Positions 1 through 4,901 of a stretch of DNA of 5,190 nucleotides are shown one piece after another (position 1 is the first letter of the stretch; the number at the start of each line of letters is the position of its first letter). The position numbers and the translations under genes were made by a program. Below the pieces are notes generated by a model. That model did not search any database. It had not been told where the DNA came from and worked only from the letters and a program-made list of their open reading frames with translations. The DNA is from CAIJMI01 sp043798445 (lineage in GTDB: Bacteria > Patescibacteriota > Microgenomatia > UBA10105 > UBA927): contig JAZDOQ010000013.1 in the NCBI GenBank assembly GCA_043798445.1, forward strand, positions 1 to 5,190, given 5' to 3'.

Positions 1-270
1 TGGGCGACGGTATCATCCTATTTACCAAGTAAAAACCGTATCGTGCTTCTTGATAGTTCAACAGCAAAACGAAAATCATACAATTGGCAGGATTTTCGGG
101 AACGATGGTTTGATTTTGATCTGAAGCGGAAAAAACTAACAAAGACAGGAAAACGGTTTAAACTCATCCGTCATTGGCAACCGCAACTCATGTTGATCAT
201 AGCCCGCGATGTGAAGCATCTACCGAAATTTGAAACACCAACATCTAAGATGTTTCCTGCTATTTCTTAA
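1..270 (+). CDS. C-terminal fragment of a putative C39-like cysteine peptidase (5' end outside window)
   Basis: The reading frame is open from the first base to TAA at 268-270, giving 89 residues, so the gene starts upstream of the window; the internal GTG at 43 is not a likely start. The fragment begins WATVSSYLPSKNRIVLLD and continues with SYNWQDFRERWFDFD at fragment residues 26-40. In C39-like and papain-fold peptidases a catalytic His precedes a strand of the form VVxGY, then a second strand ending in the catalytic Asp, then a Tyr/Trp-rich helix near 'F..RW'. This fragment fits that pattern, with Asp18 as the possible triad Asp and the His just off the edge. The Cys and His cannot be seen, so catalysis is not shown. 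It converges on the ATP-grasp gene and overlaps its 3' end by 11 bp. The assignment is an inference from pattern; it could be another small enzyme domain. Confidence 0.6.
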   Translation, partial: WATVSSYLPSKNRIVLLDSSTAKRKSYNWQDFRERWFDFDLKRKKLTKTGKRFKLIRHWQPQLMLIIARDVKHLPKFETPTSKMFPAIS

Positions 271-1270
271 TACGTATACTTCGTGTCCTTCGGGCACAGG
301 ACTCCACAATCTTCCACACAAAATCAGCAAACGTCATACCAACTGCTTGATACGAGACGGTCATACCATAGAGAGGATCATGCGATAACCCCGGATTTGC
401 ATTGGCCTCAAGAATCATGAATTGATTTTTTTCGTTAAACCGCGCATCGATCCGTGTAAAGTCAAAAAAACCAAAGGCGCGAAATGTTGCCTTACAAATC
501 TTTTCAAACTCTTGTACTTGCTGAGGCGTAAGCGTTGCAAGCGCCATCCCAGAGGTATGGAAATCCGGATGTTTTTCATCCCATCTGCTTTCATACGAAA
601 GCATCGCGCGTGTTCCTTTCACTTTGTACGTCACCTCAGCTGGTGGTAGCATAACCAGTCCGGTTTCCTCTTCAAGCAGAGTAATCTGAAACTCCCTACC
701 AGTGAGAAACTCTTCTACAATCACTGGTTGTTTGTATGTTATAAGCTGTTCACGCACCTTTGCTATAAGCTCTTGTCCATTGTTTACTATAGACCGTTCG
801 CCAAGACCCACACTGCAGTGTTCTTTGGCAAGCTTCACAATGCAGGGATAGGAAAAATTTGATGTAACTAATTCCTTACCCGTCTCAAACAATTGCCACC
901 TTGGCGTCGGCAGTTTGTGTGCATCAAGCGTTTGTTTCATCAATATTTTGTCTGCGCCTCGTTCAAACGCATCCCTTGACGCTCCAGTAAACGGAATACC
1001 TGTTGCAACAAGCACGTCCATCGTATGGATACTCAGCACTAAATCAAGTCCAGTCCAGTCAATAATATTCACAATGCAATCTGCTCGAATATTCCGTATG
1101 GTTCCATCAATATCATCTTCAGACACCGGCACAAGGAATACTTCGGTGCCTTTTTCTTTGAGCGCTTCTTCAACCTCATGTGCTGATTCCACCGTATCAT
1201 CATCTGATGCAATAAATTTACTCTTAACTGCACGGCGCGTCGGAAGGCTGTATATAATGGCAATCTTCAT
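260..1270 (-). CDS. D-alanine--D-alanine ligase-like ATP-grasp enzyme
   Basis: A 336-residue protein with the layout of the Ddl family: an N-terminal Rossmann-like domain, the linker GIPFTGASRDAFERGADK at 91-108 (matching the Ddl 'GIPYTGS...A..MDK' segment), then the ATP-grasp fold. Visible features are the nucleotide-binding Lys146 (PCIVKLA), a loop with Ser153 and Gly155, hinge residues E186-E187 with GREF at 191-194, and metal ligands Asp275 (RIDAR), Glu288 and Asn290 in EANANPGL. Canonical Ddl usually has NEINTLPG at the last position and an HG..GEDG loop near residue 75; here that loop reads DWTGLDLV, so the substrate may not be two D-alanines. It could join D-Ala or another amino acid to a peptide in the cytoplasm. 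The start is ATG at 1270, since MKIAIIYSLP is the typical first strand; an upstream in-frame extension would run into xerC. It lies 1 bp after the xerC stop (TAATATG) and has no Shine-Dalgarno, so translation is probably coupled. TAG stop at 262-260. Confidence 0.88.
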   Translation of the reverse strand: MKIAIIYSLPTRRAVKSKFIASDDDTVESAHEVEEALKEKGTEVFLVPVSEDDIDGTIRNIRADCIVNIIDWTGLDLVLSIHTMDVLVATGIPFTGASRDAFERGADKILMKQTLDAHKLPTPRWQLFETGKELVTSNFSYPCIVKLAKEHCSVGLGERSIVNNGQELIAKVREQLITYKQPVIVEEFLTGREFQITLLEEETGLVMLPPAEVTYKVKGTRAMLSYESRWDEKHPDFHTSGMALATLTPQQVQEFEKICKATFRAFGFFDFTRIDARFNEKNQFMILEANANPGLSHDPLYGMTVSYQAVGMTFADFVWKIVESCARRTRSIRIKK

Positions 1271-1271
1271 A

Positions 1272-2255
1272 TTATTGTTTTCGATGAAACCGTTCATGAA
1301 TAGCACGCAATTGTGGATTCGTTACGTGGGTATAAATTTGTGTTGTTGAAATATTTTTATGCCCAAGCATTTCCTGAATAGCGCGAAGATCTGCTCCCGC
1401 TGAAAGAAGATCTGTTGCAAAAGAATGCCGGAGCCCGTGCGGTGTAATCTTTATCGGCAAACGAGCTTTCTTCACATATTTCTCAACCAACCGTTCAACA
1501 CTTCTAGCTGATAATCTGACACTCTCACCATGTACGTCATGTTCTTCCGGTTTTTTTCCTGCATACCTGATAAACAAGGGGTCAAGATCATCATCGCGGG
1601 TTTTTAAATAACGGTTAATCCAATCAACGGCCGAATCAGACAAGAACACAATTCGGGCCCTTCTCCCTTTTCCGATAACACCGAATTCTTTCCGATCCAA
1701 ATTAATCTGATCCCGATTGAGTTTGATCAGTTCTGATACACGAAGACCCGTGGAAAACAACATCTCAAGAATTGCTTTGTCCCGCATTCCTTCATTCGTC
1801 GAAATCTCCGGCATGTTCATCAGCCGCTCAATCTGCTCCCGCTCCAGAAACTTAATACTCCTGCTTTCTGCTTTTGGTAAATCTATCTTGTCAGCAGACA
1901 CAGTCTCAACATCACGTTTTGCACAATACTTCAAAAATGATCTGATTGCGATAAGGTGATAGTTTTGCGTCACCCGTTTCAGGCCCGTTCCATGCTCATC
2001 AACATACCGCGAAAGATACAGCCTGTATTGACGAATGGATTCTGCGGTAACGGAAGACATTGGAATTATTTTTCGTTTTTCTGATTGTTCTTTCAGCATC
2101 TCAACAGTATGTGGCACTGATGAAAGGGGAGTGCCAACAAGGTAATCAATAAACCGGTTCAAATAATGGCCGTAATTTCTGATGGTAAGCGGAGAAACAT
2201 TTCGCTCAATTTCCAAGTATTCCAAAAATTCATTAATAAGTTGATATAAAGACAT
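1272..2255 (-). CDS. xerC: Xer-type tyrosine recombinase (XerC/XerD family)
   Basis: A 327-residue site-specific recombinase, close to the usual 295-330 residues. The N-terminal SAM-like core-binding domain spans about 1-115 (FLEYLEIERNVSPLTIRNY near the start is typical of Xer proteins). The catalytic domain spans about 135-322 with all expected residues: Arg172 (STGLRVSEL), Lys196 (IGKGRRAR), His273 and Arg276 (HGLRHSFAT), His299 (LGHKN) and nucleophile Tyr308 (TTQIYTH). It is therefore predicted to be active. Proteins of this kind resolve chromosome dimers at dif, but related enzymes move phages and integrative elements, and a standalone Xer is common in reduced genomes; XerC and XerD cannot be told apart here. 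ATG at 2255 is preferred over TTG at 2264 because MSLYQLINEFLEYLE matches the family start. No Shine-Dalgarno is present. It leads a two-gene unit with the Ddl-like gene. A loop at about 221-250 (DDDLDPLF to HDVHGESVRLS) is a little longer than in E. coli XerC/D. Confidence 0.95.
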   Translation of the reverse strand: MSLYQLINEFLEYLEIERNVSPLTIRNYGHYLNRFIDYLVGTPLSSVPHTVEMLKEQSEKRKIIPMSSVTAESIRQYRLYLSRYVDEHGTGLKRVTQNYHLIAIRSFLKYCAKRDVETVSADKIDLPKAESRSIKFLEREQIERLMNMPEISTNEGMRDKAILEMLFSTGLRVSELIKLNRDQINLDRKEFGVIGKGRRARIVFLSDSAVDWINRYLKTRDDDLDPLFIRYAGKKPEEHDVHGESVRLSARSVERLVEKYVKKARLPIKITPHGLRHSFATDLLSAGADLRAIQEMLGHKNISTTQIYTHVTNPQLRAIHERFHRKQ

Positions 2256-2327
2256 AGGAAACAAATAAACGTCTCTACAATCATTGTTGTACGACGTCTA
2301 AGAAAAAGCAATATATCAAATACGCTC

Positions 2328-2356
2328 AATGTACTATGCTTACAATTTTAAGACAA
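2328..2356 (-). promoter_or_regulatory. weak candidate promoter for the xer-ligase unit
   Basis: On the minus strand TTGTCT (2356-2351) and TACATT (2333-2328) are separated by 17 bp, each matching four of six consensus bases. It would give a leader of about 65 nt before the ATG at 2255, unlike the leaderless geometry of the other promoters in the window. No better hexamer pair was found closer to the start. Low confidence; another start site is quite possible. Confidence 0.25.
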
Positions 2357-2361
2357 AAACA

Positions 2362-2390
2362 TTGATTTTGGATTGTATAGGCGATATAAT
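2362..2390 (+). promoter_or_regulatory. sigma70-type promoter of the 173-residue gene, predicted leaderless
   Basis: TTGATT at 2362-2367 and a perfect TATAAT at 2385-2390 are separated by the optimal 17 bp. Standard spacing puts the first transcribed base at about 2396-2397, two or three bases before ATG at 2399, so the mRNA would have essentially no leader. There is no Shine-Dalgarno before that ATG, which agrees. Confidence 0.8.
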
Positions 2391-2398
2391 TGCTCATT

Positions 2399-2920
2399 AT
2401 GTTGTTTCAATCCAAAGAACATGGACGCATGGGTCCAGGTGAAGATTTGATTCCTATATGGAGTCGGTTACAACTTGATATTGAAAAAAGAGGTTGGAAA
2501 AGCTACATAGAAACTCTTTTTGACAGAGCTGATACGATAGCTAAAGAAAATTGTCCGTCTGATCCAAGAGAATCAAAATTGATACAGATTGAGGATATGA
2601 AAAATTTTTATAGACCTACATTGACATATGAAATGGTGCAAATGATACCTTCAGCGCTTTTAAAACACCTCACCGATCCTGAAAGTCCACTGGAACCTAT
2701 TTATATCGGTGCAACGTTCACCTTCACGTATGGAATGTCTAAAGGACATACGATGAGGATTGCAGGACATGAGGAAACATACAATGGTCCGGTTCCGGAT
2801 ACATTTGCGTTTCCGGAAAATGGCGGAAATCAAACTGTCCATGATGCGATTATCCTTGCGATGTTACGTCCCCGTGATTTTACCCAACGACAAGAGCCAC
2901 CTAAATTGCTTAATTCGTGA
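2399..2920 (+). CDS. uncharacterised 173-residue soluble protein
   Basis: Not recognised. It starts at ATG 2399, chosen because a strong promoter places transcription start two to three bases upstream; ATG 2429 (residue 11) is the alternative and has no ribosome site either. It ends with TGA at 2918-2920. The protein has no signal peptide or membrane segment, and only one Cys (52). Residues 14-50 look helical with Trp21 and Trp33 (IPIWSRLQLDIEKRGWKSY). Residues 60-93 also look helical, with a methionine-rich EMVQMIPSALLKHL segment. Residues 100-125 look like beta strands (IYIGATFTFTYG, then KGHTMRIAGHEE), followed by a Gly/Pro/Asn-rich loop at 129-146 and a final helix HDAIILAMLRPRDF. Five histidines fall in the whole chain (8, 90, 117, 124, 148), with no recognised metal-binding spacing. 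It stands alone: divergent from xer and followed by about 1 kb without genes. It may be a lineage-specific orphan; base composition is not obviously different from its neighbours. Confidence 0.75.
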   Translation: MLFQSKEHGRMGPGEDLIPIWSRLQLDIEKRGWKSYIETLFDRADTIAKENCPSDPRESKLIQIEDMKNFYRPTLTYEMVQMIPSALLKHLTDPESPLEPIYIGATFTFTYGMSKGHTMRIAGHEETYNGPVPDTFAFPENGGNQTVHDAIILAMLRPRDFTQRQEPPKLLNS

Positions 2921-3240
2921 TGGCATTTACGCCAACCCTTTATTACATTCTTCTTTGAAGGTATAAAAAAGCAATGATTTTTAAAGTTTGAGTTGTCCTA
3001 TAAACTCCCACTTATCCAAGCCTTGTGTCTACCACCGATAACGCCTATTTTTAAGCCCCTGTAGTGACCTAGAAAAACCGAGAAACCCTCACAATGGTCA
3101 ACTCATCGACAAGTTTCAATTTGGATTGATGTATCGGCACATTTCACGCAATTAATAGAACCATTTCACATAAACCAAGCAGGGAAGTCAAATACCAAAA
3201 ATAGCCTCAAGCACTTATACAGGGAAACGCCCCCAATGTT

Positions 3241-3320
3241 GATCAAAAAGATAGGTAATTGTTTTTTCTAAAACGAAATACAAATACAAAAAATTGAGAA
3301 CACAAATTAAACTACAAAAA
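3241..3320. other. A-rich low-GC tract
   Basis: Only 17 of 80 bases are G or C (21 percent). The right half is strongly biased to A on the plus strand, with A runs separated by single C or T bases. Such tracts can be intrinsically easy to melt or bent. It lies about 0.3 kb left of the first 38-bp element and about 0.6 kb left of the DnaA-box match. Any role in unwinding is inference. Confidence 0.5.
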
Positions 3321-3327
3321 ACCACTT
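3317..3327 (+). repeat. left copy of 11-bp direct repeat AAAAACCACTT
   Basis: The same 11 bases recur at 3835-3845, so 507 bp are enclosed between the two copies. The enclosed part holds the hairpin and all three 38-bp elements. The run of A makes chance matches more likely, so the pairing may be accidental. Confidence 0.35.
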
Positions 3328-3609
3328 CCCTCAAATCTTGAAGCTACCGTACGTCGTAAAAGTATTATTGTGCGACATATGGCATAAAGCTTCCCTCGAG
3401 GGTCTGTTCACCAAAAAACCCTTGGGGTCTACTATCAACGAACTGTCACGGAATGGAGAGAAGAAGGAACACACCTCTCTATGGAGTCCTCATGCTTTAT
3501 CAACATGGTATGTCGTTGGTTATGTGTACAATAGTGATCAACAAACGGTGCAGAACGTACAACACTCGCGATGTCCATGATATAACCCTGTTCGGGTATT
3601 TTCTGTTTT

Positions 3610-3640
3610 ACAGTTAGCGCGTATTATCGCGCTAAACTGT
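3610..3640. other. strong hairpin / near-perfect inverted repeat
   Basis: ACAGTTAGCGCG (3610-3621) pairs with CGCGCTAAACTGT (3628-3640) across a 6-base loop TATTAT, giving 12 pairs with one bulged base and a GC-rich stem top (GCGCG/CGCGC). A T-rich stretch precedes it (3599-3609), and 'TAATTTCG' follows, which is not a good U-tract, so a rho-independent terminator is not clearly supported on the plus strand. On the minus strand the bases after the stem read AAAACAGAAAA, so it is not a terminator there either. It overlaps the first 38-bp element and may be a protein-binding palindrome or an RNA stem. Confidence 0.7.
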
Positions 3641-3652
3641 TAATTTCGAAGC
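3615..3652 (+). repeat. 38-bp element, copy 1
   Basis: Begins TAGCGCGTATTAT and ends TTTCGAAGC. The three copies in this region have the same length without gaps, with TAGCGC and T at position 8 invariant at the left end and TCGA(A/G)GC invariant at the right end. The interior is variable; 17 of 38 columns are identical in all three. Copy 1 is also the stem of the hairpin at 3610-3640. Together with copy 3 it shares flanks: TGTTTTA just upstream and TAAA just downstream. Confidence 0.5.
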
Positions 3653-3692
3653 TAAATGTTTTTAATTTACACAACACGATTAAGAAGAGATA

Positions 3693-3730
3693 TAGCGCGT
3701 CAGAATAGGCCGTATTGCCACTTTCGAGGC
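3693..3730 (+). repeat. 38-bp element, copy 2 (more diverged)
   Basis: Begins TAGCGCGTCAGAATAGGC and ends CTTTCGAGGC, exactly 38 bp as in the other copies. It lacks the TGTTTTA left flank and the TAAA right flank. It starts 78 bp after copy 1. The interior matches poorly, so its membership rests on the two ends and the identical length. Confidence 0.4.
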
Positions 3731-3795
3731 CACGCTCACCCCCCGGGTAGTAGAGGCTAAAATCATACAAATGGTACGTCGGTATATGTTTTATT

Positions 3796-3833
3796 TAGCG
3801 CATAATGACGCTCTAGAGATGTATTATCGAGGC
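3796..3833 (+). repeat. 38-bp element, copy 3
   Basis: Begins TAGCGCATAATGACGCTCTA and ends GTATTATCGAGGC. It starts 103 bp after copy 2. With its flanks it resembles copy 1 over about 52 bp (TGTTTTA at 3787-3793, and TAAA at 3834-3837), and its outer ends form a 6-bp inverted repeat TTTAGC (3794-3799) / GCTAAA (3832-3837). A short internal stem (AGCG at 3797-3800 with CGCT at 3809-3812) mirrors the hairpin in copy 1. Confidence 0.5.
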
Positions 3834-3834
3834 T

Positions 3835-3845
3835 AAAAACCACTT
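3835..3845 (+). repeat. right copy of 11-bp direct repeat AAAAACCACTT
   Basis: Identical to 3317-3327 and directly abutting the end of the third 38-bp element. If the pair is real it could mark the ends of a short inserted segment; chance is a serious alternative. Confidence 0.35.
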
Positions 3846-3875
3846 AGCAGTCAGGGATGGAGAGTCGTAGTACAG

Positions 3876-3906
3876 CGTGAAAAGTAGCTTATAGTATCGT
3901 GAAAAG
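3876..3906 (+). repeat. two copies of CGTGAAAAG, 22 bp apart
   Basis: CGTGAAAAG occurs at 3876-3884 and 3898-3906. The 22-bp start-to-start distance is close to two turns of the helix, so both would face the same side of the DNA. The second copy ends two bases before the DnaA-box match. This may be a binding-site pair. Confidence 0.4.
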
Positions 3907-3908
3907 AA

Positions 3909-3917
3909 TTATCCACA
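3909..3917 (+). other. perfect DnaA-box 9-mer TTATCCACA
   Basis: TTATCCACA is an exact match to the bacterial DnaA box consensus TTATNCACA. Only one perfect copy was found in the window; TTATCCAAG at 3013-3021 is a distant match. A single box is not an origin, and a chance hit in about 1 kb is at the level of a few percent, so the function is uncertain. Confidence 0.4.
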
Positions 3918-3940
3918 TCCGCTATAGGCTATGTCTACCA

Positions 3941-3959
3941 ACTATATCAAACTATATCA
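3941..3959 (+). repeat. tandem ACTATATCA pair, 10-bp period
   Basis: ACTATATCA at 3941-3949 is repeated at 3951-3959, one helical turn apart, just after the DnaA-box match. It is short and AT-rich, and may be a binding-site pair or simple sequence duplication. Confidence 0.35.
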
Positions 3960-3992
3960 TCACTCCTGCACTTCCCTGTCTCCCACTATTTG

Positions 3993-4841
3993 TTATATAC
4001 CCCGCCATTTGGTAGTAAACAACGCTGCAGCAAAAACAAATATGCACACAAGAAAAAATTCTATGACTGTTTTTTTGTACAACTTATTTGCCAGATATTC
4101 CTGCCCGATACCGACTGTACTGTAAAAAACGGAAGACATAAGAAGCGCAATCATGGCGGTTGGCATTGGCCAAAACGATAACACCCACGCAAGCTCACCC
4201 AAAACTACGGACAACGCAATACTCATCACAATAATTCTCCTACTCGCCTTCCCCGTAAGCTCCATCAACCACAATGATGGAAATATATGCAAAAAACTTA
4301 AACACGTCATAATCAACGTCGTCCATAATGGATCGGAACGGAAAGAAACAACAGTAAGCGTCAATAAATAATACGTGAAGATCGTGAGCAAAAACCCGAC
4401 AGAACGGGCAGCCCGAAGGAGTGCAATTGTTCTGTTTGCTGCAACATTATAAATATTTTCTGTCAGCAAAAATGCGTAAAGGCCAATAGCATACAAACCT
4501 GCAATGGGAATACGTGTCAGCCACCGAGGAGGTAACAAAAAATAAAAGAGCGCAACAGCTGCACTGTATAACATGGGTGGAATCAAAAGCGTCACCCATT
4601 CAATACCCCCGAGATCTTCGCGGAGCACAAATGCCGTACCAGCATACGTAATACAAGCAAGAAGGAACACTAATGGATACCGGATGATTTCAACAGGAAC
4701 AAGCTGTGTCAACATCAAAACCAACGTCAATATACCCGTAATGAGTACAAATTGCTGCCGTTTTGAAAGTTTGATATGCCGTTCCCACCGTTTCCACCGT
4801 TTACTGAACCAAACGAAAAATTTATGGATTGCTGTTTTCAT
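3993..4841 (-). CDS. polytopic membrane protein, DUF5656-like
   Basis: A 282-residue protein with a basic, Trp-rich cytoplasmic N-terminus (residues 1-29, many Lys/Arg) and eight or nine hydrophobic segments, at about 30-49, 54-73, 81-104, 110-128, 147-166, 172-193, 201-222, 228-243 and 259-277. By the positive-inside rule the N-terminus is inside. The best-marked stretch is LTENIYNVAANRTIALLRAARSVGF at about residues 126-150 (loop then helix), read here in pieces: TENIYNVAA, then RTIALLRAA. This recalls DUF5656, a family of unknown function mostly in Microgenomates; the match is from memory. There are no enzyme motifs or obvious transporter signatures. The start ATG at 4841 is fixed by a promoter eight to nine bases upstream. 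It is divergent from the TPR gene, and no clear terminator follows its TAA at 3995-3993. Confidence 0.88.
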   Translation of the reverse strand: MKTAIHKFFVWFSKRWKRWERHIKLSKRQQFVLITGILTLVLMLTQLVPVEIIRYPLVFLLACITYAGTAFVLREDLGGIEWVTLLIPPMLYSAAVALFYFLLPPRWLTRIPIAGLYAIGLYAFLLTENIYNVAANRTIALLRAARSVGFLLTIFTYYLLTLTVVSFRSDPLWTTLIMTCLSFLHIFPSLWLMELTGKASRRIIVMSIALSVVLGELAWVLSFWPMPTAMIALLMSSVFYSTVGIGQEYLANKLYKKTVIEFFLVCIFVFAAALFTTKWRGI

Positions 4842-4850
4842 ACTATGTAT

Positions 4851-4879
4851 ATTCTATCTTCTCTATTGACAATTCTCAA
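4851..4879 (-). promoter_or_regulatory. sigma70-type promoter of the membrane protein gene, predicted leaderless
   Basis: On the minus strand TTGAGA (4879-4874) and TAGAAT (4856-4851), each five of six to consensus, are separated by 17 bp. Nine bases lie between the -10 and ATG 4841, so transcription would start about two to three bases before the start codon. No Shine-Dalgarno is present. Confidence 0.7.
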
Positions 4880-4893
4880 GAAAAACGTAAACT
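4866..4893 (+). promoter_or_regulatory. sigma70-type promoter of the TPR gene, overlapping the divergent promoter
   Basis: A perfect TTGACA at 4866-4871 and TAAACT at 4888-4893 (four of six) are 16 bp apart. Transcription would start near 4900, about two bases before ATG 4902. Its -35 lies inside the spacer of the opposing promoter, so the two cannot easily be occupied together. An extended -10 (TGTTATGAT, 4898-4906) also exists but would start inside the gene. Confidence 0.55.
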
Positions 4894-4901
4894 GAGTTGT
4901 T

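Larger units (their letters stand above)
2921..3992. other. 1.07-kb gene-free region with repeats and hairpins
   Basis: No reading frame here is credible. The longest, at 3338-3580, starts with TTG, has no promoter or ribosome site, and its product looks random. No tRNA T-loop, tmRNA, RNase P RNA, SRP RNA or CRISPR repeat-spacer pattern was seen. From 2921 to about 3240 little is visible except a weak hairpin right after the upstream stop (TGGC 2921-2924 with GCCA 2931-2934, then a T-rich stretch), possibly a poor terminator. The part from 3241 to 3992 contains the features listed separately: A-rich tract, 10-bp palindrome CCCTCGAGGG at 3393-3402, small hairpin ACCC/GGGT at 3585-3597 followed by a T-rich stretch, large hairpin, three 38-bp elements, direct repeats, and a DnaA-box 9-mer. 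The flanking genes converge on it, so it is not an ordinary promoter region. Confidence 0.7.

Noticed and set aside
283..297. Small hairpin with TTCG loop as a terminator between the converging genes
   Set aside because: It lies within the ligase coding region, the stem is only five pairs with a bulge, and no T-run follows on either strand.
915..1349. 144-codon plus-strand frame
   Set aside because: It is the antisense shadow of the ATP-grasp gene and the xer 3' end; the minus-strand protein carries the recognisable motifs.
2390..2398. TTG start of the 173-residue protein at 2390
   Set aside because: That TTG overlaps the last base of the TATAAT box and would precede the predicted transcription start; ATG 2399 fits better.
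2918..2977. TGA read as an amino acid, extending the 173-residue protein by 19 codons
   Set aside because: No in-frame TGA occurs in the three recognisable full-length genes, so recoding has no support; a 19-codon open stretch is expected by chance.
3338..3580. 80-codon open frame with a TTG start in the gene-free region
   Set aside because: No promoter or ribosome site, unremarkable random-looking product, and it lies inside a repeat-bearing region with stops in all frames around it.
3794..3837. dif-like site (GCGCATAATG matches the left arm of E. coli dif)
   Set aside because: The right arm does not match the conserved XerD half-site, and the usual 11-6-11 layout is missing. The 10-base match alone is not enough.
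3604..3837. Integron attC sites or a CRISPR array
   Set aside because: The GTTRRRY/RYYYAAC core boxes are absent, repeats are too diverged and unevenly spaced (78 and 103 bp) for CRISPR, and no cas or integron integrase signature is present.
3931..4181. Two short plus-strand frames over the end of the membrane protein gene
   Set aside because: They lie mostly opposite a well-supported membrane protein gene and their products look like antisense translations.
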